From: an uncultured Erysipelotrichaceae bacterium
GTDB lineage: Bacteria > Bacillota_I > Bacilli_A > Erysipelotrichales > Erysipelotrichaceae
Assembly: GCA_949744505.1 (NCBI GenBank)
Contig: CATJXY010000023.1
Span: 1 to 32,978 of the forward strand
Direction of reading: 5' to 3'
DNA: 32,978 nucleotides
Position numbers and translations under genes: made by a program. Below the pieces are notes generated by a model that was not told the DNA's origin, searched no databases, and saw only the letters and a list, made by a program, of their open reading frames with translations. Positions 25,874 through 32,978 of the stretch are shown piece by piece; position 1 is the first letter of the stretch, and every line of letters begins with the position of its first letter.

Positions 25874-28800
25874 AAGAACAGATATAAAAAAGATATTGGT
25901 AATCGGATCCGGACCGATTGTGATCGGTCAAGCGGCAGAATTTGATTATGCCGGAACACAGGCTTGTCTCGCCTTAAAAGAAGAAGGGTATGAAGTAATT
26001 TTAATCAATTCCAATCCGGCAACGATCATGACAGATACACAAATAGCAGATAAAGTATATATGGAACCACTTAAATTAGAATATGTAGCACGAATCATTC
26101 GTAAAGAAAGACCGGATGCTTTGGTTGCAACTTTAGGCGGTCAAACCGGATTGAACTTAGCAATGCAACTTGCTCAAAAGGGAATCTTAGAAGAATGTCA
26201 ATGTGAGATATTAGGAACTTCTTTTGAGTCAATCGAGCAGGCAGAAGATAGGGAACTGTTTAAAAATCTATGTGAATCAATCCATGAACCGATCTTGATG
26301 TCTCATACCGCAACCTCCTTGGAAGAATGTTTAAAATGTGCTCATGAAATCGGTTATCCCGTCATTTTACGTCCGGCTTTTACATTAGGAGGAACCGGAG
26401 GGGGTTTTGCGAATGATGATACAGAACTTTTGGAAATCGGTAAAAATGCTCTGAAGCTTTCCCCGGTATCACAGGTTCTTGTTGAAAAATCGATTAAAGG
26501 ATATAAAGAAATTGAATATGAAGTCATGCGTGATAAAAATGATACGGCAATTGTCATTTGTAACATGGAAAATATTGATCCTGTAGGTGTTCATACAGGA
26601 GATTCTATGGTTGTGGCACCGTCACAAACTTTATCCAATAAAGAATATCAAATGCTTCGTGATTCTGCATTGAAAATCATTCGTTCATTGAAAATTGAAG
26701 GAGGATGCAATGTACAGTTTGCTTTAGATCCATTTAGTTTTAAATATTATGTTATTGAAGTCAATCCACGAGTTTCCAGATCTTCTGCTTTAGCATCGAA
26801 GGCAAGTGGTTATCCAATTGCTCGTGTTTCGGCAAAAATTGCAGTTGGGATGACTTTAGATGAAATTCAAATTGCGAATACTCCAGCTTCATTTGAACCG
26901 GCATTGGATTATATCGTTACCAAAATTGCCCGTTTCCCATTTGATAAGTTTGCAACAGCAGATAGACATTTATCGACGCAAATGAAAGCAACGGGAGAAG
27001 TCATGAGTATTGGAAGAACAATGGAAGAAAGTTTGTTGAAAGCAGTTCGTTCATTGGAAATTGGTGTAGATCATCTTTATTTATCCAAATTTGATTCTTT
27101 TTCTACCCAAGAATTGCTTGAATCAATACAAGATGCCAGTGATGAGAGACTTTATGCAATTGCAGAATTATTTAGAAGAGAAGTAGATTTGAATTTGATT
27201 TATCAACAGACAAAAATTGATAGCTTCTTTTTGGAAAAGATAAGAAATATTCTGATTCTGGAGAAAGCTTTGATTCAAGATCCAAACAATGAGAGTTTAT
27301 TTAAAAAAGCCAAACGAATGGGATTCTCTGATAAATGGCTTGGTAAGTTATATCATAAAAATGAGATTGAAATGATTCAATACCGTAAAGAAAGAAATAT
27401 TAAACCGGTATACAAGATGATTGATACTTGTGCCAGTGAGTTTGATTCTTATGTTCCGTATTTTTATTCTACTTATGAAGATGAGAATGAATCAATTGTA
27501 TCGGATAAAGAAAAAATTATTGTTTTGGGATCCGGACCGATTCGAATCGGTCAGGGGGTTGAGTTTGATTATTCAACCGTACATGCGATATGGGCAATTC
27601 AAGAAGCTGGATATGAAGCAATTATTATCAACAATAATCCGGAAACCGTCTCAACAGATTATTCCATCAGTGATAAATTATATTTTGAGCCATTATGTGT
27701 TGAAGATGTGATGAATGTAATTGATTTAGAAAAGCCAAAAGGTGTGATTGTTTCATTGGGTGGACAGACAGCCATTAATCTTGCTGAAAAACTACAAAAA
27801 TGTGGGGTTCCGATTATCGGTACCGGTGTTGAAGCAATCGATCATGCTGAAAACAGAGATAGTTTTGAAAAAGTTGCTAAATTGGCAAAAGTACCTCAAC
27901 CAATCGGACAGGCTGTTACAACGATTCAAGATGGCTTAAAAGTGGCAAATCAAATCGGTTATCCGGTTTTAGTACGTCCATCTTATGTATTAGGTGGAAG
28001 AGCGATGCAGATCGTAAACAGCGATGCCCAGTTGATTCAATATTTGAACACCGCAGTTCTTGTTAATGAAGATCAACCGGTTTTGGTTGATAAATATATC
28101 GAAGGAATTGAAGTGGAAGTAGACGCTATTTGCGATGGAAACGAGGTCTTTATTCCGGGAATCATGCAACTTGTTGAGGAAACAGGTGTTCATTCCGGGG
28201 ATTCTATGAGTGTTTATCCACCGTATTCGTTAAGTGAAAAGACAAAGAAAACGATTGAACAGTATACAATCGAACTTGGTTTAAAAATCGGAATTCAAGG
28301 CTTATTCAATGTTCAATTTATTGTTGATGAAAATGAAAAAGTCTTTGTCATTGAAGTAAATCCTCGCTCTTCTCGTAGTGTACCATTCCTTTCTAAAGTC
28401 ACAAAAGTACCAATGGCGAATCTCGCTACAAAAGTGATGTTAGGAAAAACATTAAAAGATTTGGGATATACAGGAGGTGTCATGAGTGAGCGAAAGAAAT
28501 GGTATGTAAAAGCGCCAACATTCAGCTTCTCTAAAATTAGCGGATTGGATGCAACACTTTCACCTGAAATGAAATCAACCGGAGAAGCAATTGGATATGA
28601 TGATTCTCTGAATCGTGCTTTATATAAAGCACTTCAGGCAAGTAATTTGAGAGTTGCCAATTATGGGACTGTATTTGTGACTATTGCTGATAAAGACAAA
28701 GAAAAGGCACTTGGACTGATACGTCGATTCTACGATTTGGGATTCAATATCGAAGCAACAAGCGGTACCGCTAAAATATTAAAAGAAAATAAAATTAAGA

Positions 28801-29045
28801 CAAGAGTAAAGAAGAAACTTTCAGAAGGAAGTGAAGAGATTTTAGAATCGATTCGAAAAGGGCATGTTACTTACATTATCAATACATTATCTGTAAAAGA
28901 TGAGGCAAACAGTCGAGATGGATATTGGATTCGTCGTTGTGCTGTTGAGAATAATGTTACTGTATTTACTTCATTGGATACTGTAAATGTTTTATTGAAT
29001 GTTTTAGAAGAAATTACAGTGGGTGTTTCAGTAATTGATGCATAA
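25866..29045 (+). CDS. carB: carbamoyl-phosphate synthase large subunit
   Basis: The 1059-residue protein makes carbamoyl phosphate from bicarbonate, ammonia and two ATP. Two duplicated ATP-grasp halves are visible. The first starts with [19 protein letters not shown] and has [12 protein letters not shown]; the second has [18 protein letters not shown] and [12 protein letters not shown]. An oligomerisation region lies between (about 400-550). The C-terminal MGS-type allosteric domain (about 935-1059) has FDL-like [16 protein letters not shown], so UMP or ornithine type control is possible. Length is normal. It is the last gene of the pyrimidine unit. I see no strong terminator after it; the aro promoter follows within 25 bases. 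Confidence 0.96.
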   Translation: MAKRTDIKKILVIGSGPIVIGQAAEFDYAGTQACLALKEEGYEVILINSNPATIMTDTQIADKVYMEPLKLEYVARIIRKERPDALVATLGGQTGLNLAMQLAQKGILEECQCEILGTSFESIEQAEDRELFKNLCESIHEPILMSHTATSLEECLKCAHEIGYPVILRPAFTLGGTGGGFANDDTELLEIGKNALKLSPVSQVLVEKSIKGYKEIEYEVMRDKNDTAIVICNMENIDPVGVHTGDSMVVAPSQTLSNKEYQMLRDSALKIIRSLKIEGGCNVQFALDPFSFKYYVIEVNPRVSRSSALASKASGYPIARVSAKIAVGMTLDEIQIANTPASFEPALDYIVTKIARFPFDKFATADRHLSTQMKATGEVMSIGRTMEESLLKAVRSLEIGVDHLYLSKFDSFSTQELLESIQDASDERLYAIAELFRREVDLNLIYQQTKIDSFFLEKIRNILILEKALIQDPNNESLFKKAKRMGFSDKWLGKLYHKNEIEMIQYRKERNIKPVYKMIDTCASEFDSYVPYFYSTYEDENESIVSDKEKIIVLGSGPIRIGQGVEFDYSTVHAIWAIQEAGYEAIIINNNPETVSTDYSISDKLYFEPLCVEDVMNVIDLEKPKGVIVSLGGQTAINLAEKLQKCGVPIIGTGVEAIDHAENRDSFEKVAKLAKVPQPIGQAVTTIQDGLKVANQIGYPVLVRPSYVLGGRAMQIVNSDAQLIQYLNTAVLVNEDQPVLVDKYIEGIEVEVDAICDGNEVFIPGIMQLVEETGVHSGDSMSVYPPYSLSEKTKKTIEQYTIELGLKIGIQGLFNVQFIVDENEKVFVIEVNPRSSRSVPFLSKVTKVPMANLATKVMLGKTLKDLGYTGGVMSERKKWYVKAPTFSFSKISGLDATLSPEMKSTGEAIGYDDSLNRALYKALQASNLRVANYGTVFVTIADKDKEKALGLIRRFYDLGFNIEATSGTAKILKENKIKTRVKKKLSEGSEEILESIRKGHVTYIINTLSVKDEANSRDGYWIRRCAVENNVTVFTSLDTVNVLLNVLEEITVGVSVIDA

Positions 29046-29069
29046 AGTTTCGTTTGCATAAAACAATTC

Positions 29070-29099
29070 TTGCTTTTGAGTGTTAAGGAGTAGTATAAT
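29070..29099 (+). promoter_or_regulatory. promoter of the shikimate (aro) operon
   Basis: TTGCTT at 29070-29075 is followed after 18 bases by a perfect TATAAT at 29094-29099. Transcription would begin near 29106, directly at the leader peptide's ribosome binding site. Confidence 0.65.
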
Positions 29100-29118
29100 G
29101 AATGCATGGTGATAAATT

Positions 29119-29160
29119 ATGCATATTCATGAAATTTATTCTTATTACTACTTTAGATAG
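29119..29160 (+). CDS. aromatic leader peptide of the aro attenuator
   Basis: The 13-codon frame encodes MHIHEIYSYYYFR, with GGTGA at 29108-29112 six bases before the ATG. Four Tyr codons (TAT, TAT, TAC, TAC) and one Phe codon (TTT) fall in the last seven sense codons. The stop TAG ends at 29160, and the first stem of the leader starts at 29161. The frame is in the right place, has the right codons and carries its own ribosome binding site. It is likely a sensor of charged tRNA-Tyr and tRNA-Phe rather than a functional protein, as in the pheL and trpL leaders of enterobacteria. This function is inferred from structure and context. Confidence 0.75.
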   Translation: MHIHEIYSYYYFR

Positions 29161-29234
29161 CCCCGATAAGAACCAACATTGCTTGGATTTTTAATCGGGG
29201 TTTTAATTAGAGCATCCAAACCGATGCTTTTTTA
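29161..29234 (+). promoter_or_regulatory. trp-like transcription attenuator of the aro operon
   Basis: Three overlapping hairpins can be drawn. 1:2 is CCCCGAT at 29161-29167 with ATCGGGG at 29194-29200, plus an inner CCAA/TTGG helix. 2:3 pairs 29183-29195 with 29206-29219, about 13 pairs with one bulged C at 29213. 3:4 is AGCATC at 29211-29216 with GATGCT at 29223-29228, followed by a T run, the terminator. 2:3 excludes both others. A ribosome held at the last Tyr or Phe codon reaches into segment 1, freeing segment 2 to pair with 3 and allowing read-through. Fast translation leaves 1:2 and 3:4, hence termination. Pairings were checked by eye; energies were not computed. Confidence 0.7.
29210..29234 (+). 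terminator. terminator (3:4) of the aro attenuator
   Basis: AGCATC and GATGCT form a six-pair stem with a six-base loop, extended by a G-T pair, and followed by five to six T. It ends just before the aroB ribosome binding site. Confidence 0.75.
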
Positions 29235-29251
29235 TTTGAGAGGTGAAGAAA

Positions 29252-30250
29252 ATGGAAATCGTTGTTGATTTAAAAGAAAGAAGCTATCCTATAATTTTAG
29301 AAAGAGGGGCTTTAAAACAATGTTTTAAATGGATCAAGTCAGATCGTAAAGTTATGATTTTATCTGATGAAGGAGTTCCAAAAGAATTTCAAGAAGAACT
29401 TTTGAAGCAATTTCCAAATAGCTTTTTAAAAGTTGTAAAACAGGGAGAATCTTCAAAATCGGTGGATACATGGGCAGAATGTCAGAAAGAATTACTAAAG
29501 CATCGTTTCTCACGAAAAGACTGTTTAATTGCTTTAGGAGGCGGAGTGATCGGTGATTTGGGTGGATTTGTTGCCTCAACTTATATGAGAGGAATTGACT
29601 TCATCAATATTCCAACAACGACTTTATCGCAAATCGATAGTAGTATCGGTGGAAAAACCGCAATTAATGTGGAAGGTGTCAAAAATTGCGTTGGGGCCTT
29701 TTATCAGCCTAAAATAGTAATTATTGATCCGAATGTACTCAAAACATTAAATTATCGTCATTATGTAAACGGATTAATTGAAGCTCTTAAAGCAGGGTTG
29801 ATTTATGATTCGAGTTTATTTGAACTGTTTGAAAATGGAGATATTGAAAAAGAGATAGAAATGATTTTATATAAAGCTCTTTTAGTAAAAAAAGATGTAG
29901 TGGAAAAAGATGAAAGAGAAATGGGACTTCGGAAAATTTTAAATTTCGGTCATACGATTGGCCATGGAATTGAAAGTTATTATCATCTTCATGATATTTA
30001 TCATGGTGAAGCTGTCGCACTTGGGATGTTACCATTTATTTTAGATGAAGATTTGAAAAAGAGAACACTTGCCATTTACAATAAACTAAAGATTCAATCC
30101 GTTGTGGATTATGATGCTGAAGCGGTTTATCAATTTATGTGTAATGATAAAAAGGCAAGTGGAGATAAAATCACAACAATCCAAGTAAAAGAGTTGGGAA
30201 AAGCAATGTTGGTAGAAATGCCTCTTGAAGATTTAAGAAAGGTGTTGTAA
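29252..30250 (+). CDS. aroB: 3-dehydroquinate synthase
   Basis: The protein of about 332 residues converts DAHP to 3-dehydroquinate, the second shikimate step, using NAD and a divalent metal. Signatures are ALGGGVIGDLGGFVASTYMRG, IPTTTLSQIDSSIGGKTAINV and FGHTIGHGIES, with metal-binding His and Glu residues in these blocks. I start it at the ATG at 29252, with GAGAGGTG at 29238-29245; an in-frame GTG at 29243 overlaps that site. It is a little shorter than the E. coli enzyme. It is the first structural gene after the aromatic attenuator and runs into aroC after four bases. Confidence 0.95.
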   Translation: MEIVVDLKERSYPIILERGALKQCFKWIKSDRKVMILSDEGVPKEFQEELLKQFPNSFLKVVKQGESSKSVDTWAECQKELLKHRFSRKDCLIALGGGVIGDLGGFVASTYMRGIDFINIPTTTLSQIDSSIGGKTAINVEGVKNCVGAFYQPKIVIIDPNVLKTLNYRHYVNGLIEALKAGLIYDSSLFELFENGDIEKEIEMILYKALLVKKDVVEKDEREMGLRKILNFGHTIGHGIESYYHLHDIYHGEAVALGMLPFILDEDLKKRTLAIYNKLKIQSVVDYDAEAVYQFMCNDKKASGDKITTIQVKELGKAMLVEMPLEDLRKVL

Positions 30251-30254
30251 TACG

Positions 30255-31367
30255 ATGTCAAATACAATAGGAAAAAATATACGCATCAGTTTATTTGGAG
30301 AAAGTCATGGTGAAGCGATTGGAGCCATGATGGATGGTTTACCGAGTGGAATTAAAATTGATATGAATTTTTTGAATTCGATGATGGATCGAAGAAAAGC
30401 AAAAGGAAATATTTCAACTCAACGTAAAGAAGAAGATCAAGTAAAATTGATAAGTGGTGTTTTTGAGGGAAAGACAACCGGAACACCTTTGACGATTTTA
30501 ATTGAAAATAAAAATGTTCAAAGCAAGGACTACGATTCAATTAAGGACTTTATGCGACCATCTCATGCGGATTATACAGCTCATGAAAAGTATTATGGTT
30601 ATCAAGATTATCGTGGTGGAGGGCATTTCTCAGGGCGATTGACAGCACCACTTGTTGCAGCCGGAGCAATATGTATGCAGATATTACATGACCAAGATAT
30701 CGAAATCGGTTCTCATATTTTATCTTGCCAGGGAATTTGTGACGATTCATTCAGTACGGATGAAAAAGTTTTAAAGAAGCAAATTGAAAACATGAATCAA
30801 GTTTATTTTGCTTGCTTAAATGATCAAGCTAAAAATCAGATTCTTGAAAAGATCGAAGAAGCACGTAAAAATCAAGACAGTGTGGGTGGAATTATTGAAA
30901 GTGCTATCTTGAATGTTCCTGTCGGAATTGGAGATCCTACATTTGATTCTTTAGAAAGTGTTCTTTCTCATGCACTTTTCTCAATTGGTGCAATAAAAGG
31001 AATTGAGTTTGGATTGGGATTTGATTTTGCAAACCATACCGGATCAGAAGTCAATGATGCAATTCGATATGAAGAGGGAAGAGTTATCACTTTGAGTAAC
31101 AATAATGGAGGAATTAATGGTGGAATCAGTAATGGAATGCCAATTATTCTTCGCTGTGCCATCAAGCCAACTCCCTCTATTTTCCAAATGCAGCAAACAA
31201 TTAACATTCAAACGAAAAAGAATGTTGAATACAGCATTGTCGGAAGACATGATCCGGCAATCTTTCATCGTGCTCGTGTTGTCATTGACAGTATGATTGC
31301 GATTACAATTTTGGATTGCTTGATTGAGAGAAAAGGAATTTTATCCTTTATGGGAGAGAAAAAATGA
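30255..31367 (+). CDS. aroC: chorismate synthase
   Basis: The 370-residue enzyme removes phosphate from EPSP to form chorismate and needs reduced FMN. Motifs are SLFGESHGEAIGAMMDGLP at the N-terminus, MRPSHADYTAHEKYY, DYRGGGHFSGRLTAPLVAAGAI and VGRHDPAIFHRARVV. The RGGGHFSGR version replaces the RGGGRSSAR of E. coli and is seen in other Firmicutes, as far as I recall. Length is normal. The SD is AAAGGTG at the end of aroB. It overlaps the next gene by four bases (ATGA). Confidence 0.95.
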   Translation: MSNTIGKNIRISLFGESHGEAIGAMMDGLPSGIKIDMNFLNSMMDRRKAKGNISTQRKEEDQVKLISGVFEGKTTGTPLTILIENKNVQSKDYDSIKDFMRPSHADYTAHEKYYGYQDYRGGGHFSGRLTAPLVAAGAICMQILHDQDIEIGSHILSCQGICDDSFSTDEKVLKKQIENMNQVYFACLNDQAKNQILEKIEEARKNQDSVGGIIESAILNVPVGIGDPTFDSLESVLSHALFSIGAIKGIEFGLGFDFANHTGSEVNDAIRYEEGRVITLSNNNGGINGGISNGMPIILRCAIKPTPSIFQMQQTINIQTKKNVEYSIVGRHDPAIFHRARVVIDSMIAITILDCLIERKGILSFMGEKK

Positions 31368-32614
31368 GAAAAGGATTAATAGGAGAAAAACTCGGACATA
31401 GTTATTCAAAAATTATCCATGAAAGAATTGCCGATTACGAATATGAACTGATTAGTTTAAACCAAGAAGAGTTTAAGAAGTTTATGACAGAAAAAAACTT
31501 TGATGCGATCAATGTAACGATTCCATATAAAGAACAGGTCATTCCCTATTTAAATAAGCTAGATGAATCGGCTCAAGGAGTAAGAGCGGTGAATACGATC
31601 GTAAATAAAGAGGGGAATTTAATTGGATATAATACAGATACGTTTGGTTTTGAGTATACATTAAAAGTACATAAGATTGATGTCGAAGGAAAAAAAGTAG
31701 TTGTGCTTGGAAATGGTGGAGCATCTAAAGCTATTTGTGATGTCTTAAAAAGAAATAATGTAGGTCAAATCATCAAAGTAAAGAAAAATCCATCGCCTGA
31801 AACAATATTTTATGAACAATGTTATCAAGAGCATGCGGATGCATCGATTATCATTAATACAAGTCCGGTTGGCATGTATCCGAATAATGAAACTTGTCCA
31901 ATTGATTTAGAACCGTTTACAAATTTAGAAGCGATAGTCGATATTATTTATAACCCACTTAAAACTAAGTTGTTGATTGAGGCTGAAAAAAGAGGGATTC
32001 TTGCAGTGAATGGCTTAGAAATGCTTGTGGCACAGGCAAAGAAAGCAGTTGAATATTTTTGTGGCAGAGAACTTGATGATTCTTTGATTGAAGAGGTGAA
32101 TCAGGAATTAATTCAACAAAAAAGAAATATTGTATTAATCGGTATGCCAAGTTGTGGGAAGACAACGATTGGTAAGATCTTATCAGAAAAATTAGATTAT
32201 GATTTTGCAGATATGGATGAAGAAATCCTCAAAGAAATCAAAATGCCTATCAGCGAGTATTTCCGTCTTTATGGTGAGCAAAAGTTTCGTGAAATTGAAA
32301 ATCGTATCGCAATTGAGTTATCGAAAAGAAACCGTCTCATTATTTCTACCGGAGGTGGAGTAATAAAAAAGGAAGAGAATATAGATGCATTGCGACAAAA
32401 TGGTCTTATTTTCTTTTTAAACAGAGATTTAGATAAGCTTATTTCAGATTCATCCAGACCACTCAGTTCTTCGAAAGAAGCAGTGAAAAAATTGTATGAA
32501 GAAAGAATTCTGTTATATATCGAATATAGTGATTATAAAATTGACAATAATGGATTAATTGAGGATACTATCAATGAAATATACCATTATTTAAGTGAAA
32601 AAAAGGGAGAATAA
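31364..32614 (+). CDS. aroE-aroK: fused shikimate dehydrogenase-shikimate kinase
   Basis: The 416-residue protein joins two enzymes. Residues 1 to about 248 are shikimate dehydrogenase: GEKLGHSYSKIIH, NVTIPYKEQV with the catalytic Lys, VRAVNTIVNKEG, GYNTDTFGF, VVLGNGGASKAI for NADP, INTSPVGMYPN and NGLEMLVAQA. Residues about 253-416 are shikimate kinase: Walker A GMPSCGKT at about 260-267, ADMDEEI, EQKFREIE and STGGGVI. The linker is very short (EEVNQELIQQKR). Both motif sets look complete, so the protein should turn dehydroshikimate into shikimate 3-phosphate. It overlaps aroC and is followed by aroF after four bases. Confidence 0.93.
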   Translation: MRKGLIGEKLGHSYSKIIHERIADYEYELISLNQEEFKKFMTEKNFDAINVTIPYKEQVIPYLNKLDESAQGVRAVNTIVNKEGNLIGYNTDTFGFEYTLKVHKIDVEGKKVVVLGNGGASKAICDVLKRNNVGQIIKVKKNPSPETIFYEQCYQEHADASIIINTSPVGMYPNNETCPIDLEPFTNLEAIVDIIYNPLKTKLLIEAEKRGILAVNGLEMLVAQAKKAVEYFCGRELDDSLIEEVNQELIQQKRNIVLIGMPSCGKTTIGKILSEKLDYDFADMDEEILKEIKMPISEYFRLYGEQKFREIENRIAIELSKRNRLIISTGGGVIKKEENIDALRQNGLIFFLNRDLDKLISDSSRPLSSSKEAVKKLYEERILLYIEYSDYKIDNNGLIEDTINEIYHYLSEKKGE

Positions 32615-32618
32615 TACC

Positions 32619-32978
32619 ATGATTATCACATTGAAAAAAGAAGCATCAGAAAAAGAAATTCAATCATTAATGAATGAATTGGAGCAATTGGGACTAAAAA
32701 TCACGATGATTACCGGAGCCAGTTATAATGTTTTCGGACTTGTCGGGGATACAACAAAAGTGGATGAAAGGAAAATCAAAGCCAATAGTTTTGTAGAAAA
32801 TGTAACAAGAATTGCGGCTCCTTATAAAAAAGCGAGTCGAATGTTCCATCCTGAAGATTCAATCGTAGATGTATCGGGGATCAAAATAGGAGGAAAAGAA
32901 AAGATCGTTGTGATCGGAGGACCTTGTGCGGTAGAAGGAAAAGAACAAATCAAAAGAATCGCAAAAGAAGTAAAAGAA
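32619..32978 (+). CDS. aroF: DAHP synthase, N-terminal part (cut by window end)
   Basis: The visible 120 codons start at an ATG with AAGGGAGA upstream. The first 70 residues look like the ferredoxin-like domain of the AroF/AroG Gram-positive type (MIITLKKEASEKEIQSLMNELEQLG, ITGASYNVFGLVGDTTKVD). The start of the catalytic barrel follows, with FHPEDSIVDVSG, KIGGKEKIVVIGGPCAVEGKEQI. GPCAVEG matches the GPCSVE-type motif of the class. The enzyme would start the pathway from PEP and erythrose 4-phosphate; the ferredoxin-like domain usually carries feedback control. The frame is open to the window edge; nothing can be said of the missing C-terminus. Confidence 0.85.
   Translation, partial: MIITLKKEASEKEIQSLMNELEQLGLKITMITGASYNVFGLVGDTTKVDERKIKANSFVENVTRIAAPYKKASRMFHPEDSIVDVSGIKIGGKEKIVVIGGPCAVEGKEQIKRIAKEVKE

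Noticed and set aside
29103-29180. Longer frame starting at the ATG at 29103 in the aro leader
   Set aside because: It has no ribosome binding site within the predicted transcript, which begins near 29106. The frame at 29119 has a well-spaced GGTGA.
29100-29242. T-box riboswitch upstream of aroB
   Set aside because: No T-box core sequence or long specifier stem is visible, and the leader of about 145 bases is too short. The peptide frame with three alternative hairpins explains the region better.
29243-29251. GTG at 29243 as start of aroB
   Set aside because: It lies within the GAGAGGTG ribosome binding site; the ATG at 29252 gives the normal AroB N-terminus.

Overview
The window is AT-rich bacterial DNA with strong AGGAGG-type ribosome binding sites, tightly packed operons and Gram-positive surface proteins. 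PASTA, GH73 and S11 peptidase genes, a SpmA/SpmB pair and a PyrR-type pyrimidine leader all point to a low-GC Firmicute. Erysipelotrichia or a related lineage is my best guess, but the sequence alone does not prove it. No tRNA, rRNA or CRISPR array was seen. There is no gene-free stretch longer than 300 bases; the longest is the first 280.

Layout. 1-100: a structured, transposon-end-like sequence, probably the right end and omega RNA of an IS200/IS605-type element cut by the window edge. 281-6130: a giant secreted repeat protein with a C-terminal wall-sorting-like tail. 6337-7685: two XRE regulators with membrane tails around a 67-residue protein. 7812-8717 (minus): a LytTR regulator and DUF3021 membrane protein pair. 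8926-9546: a flavodoxin-fold oxidoreductase. 9712-15954: a three-gene cell-surface operon of an anchored protein of unknown function, a GH73 glucosaminidase and a protein with eight PASTA domains but no kinase. 16028-21668: tex, an RlmD-type 23S rRNA methyltransferase, a D,D-carboxypeptidase, spmA and spmB. 21728-22459: an RluB-type pseudouridine synthase.

22481-29045: the pyrimidine operon pyrB-pyrC-carA-carB. It is preceded by a promoter, a PyrR-binding-loop-like hairpin and an intrinsic terminator. It covers carbamoyl phosphate to dihydroorotate; pyrD, pyrE, pyrF and pyrR are not here. 29070-32978: the shikimate operon aroB-aroC-aroE/aroK fusion-aroF, the last gene cut by the window end.

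The most striking element is the aro leader (29070-29234). It encodes a 13-residue peptide, MHIHEIYSYYYFR, with its own ribosome binding site. Immediately after the stop codon come three mutually exclusive hairpins laid out like segments 1:2, 2:3 and 3:4 of the enterobacterial trp and phe attenuators. Firmicute aromatic operons are usually controlled by T-boxes or TRAP, so a ribosome-stalling aromatic attenuator here would be unusual.
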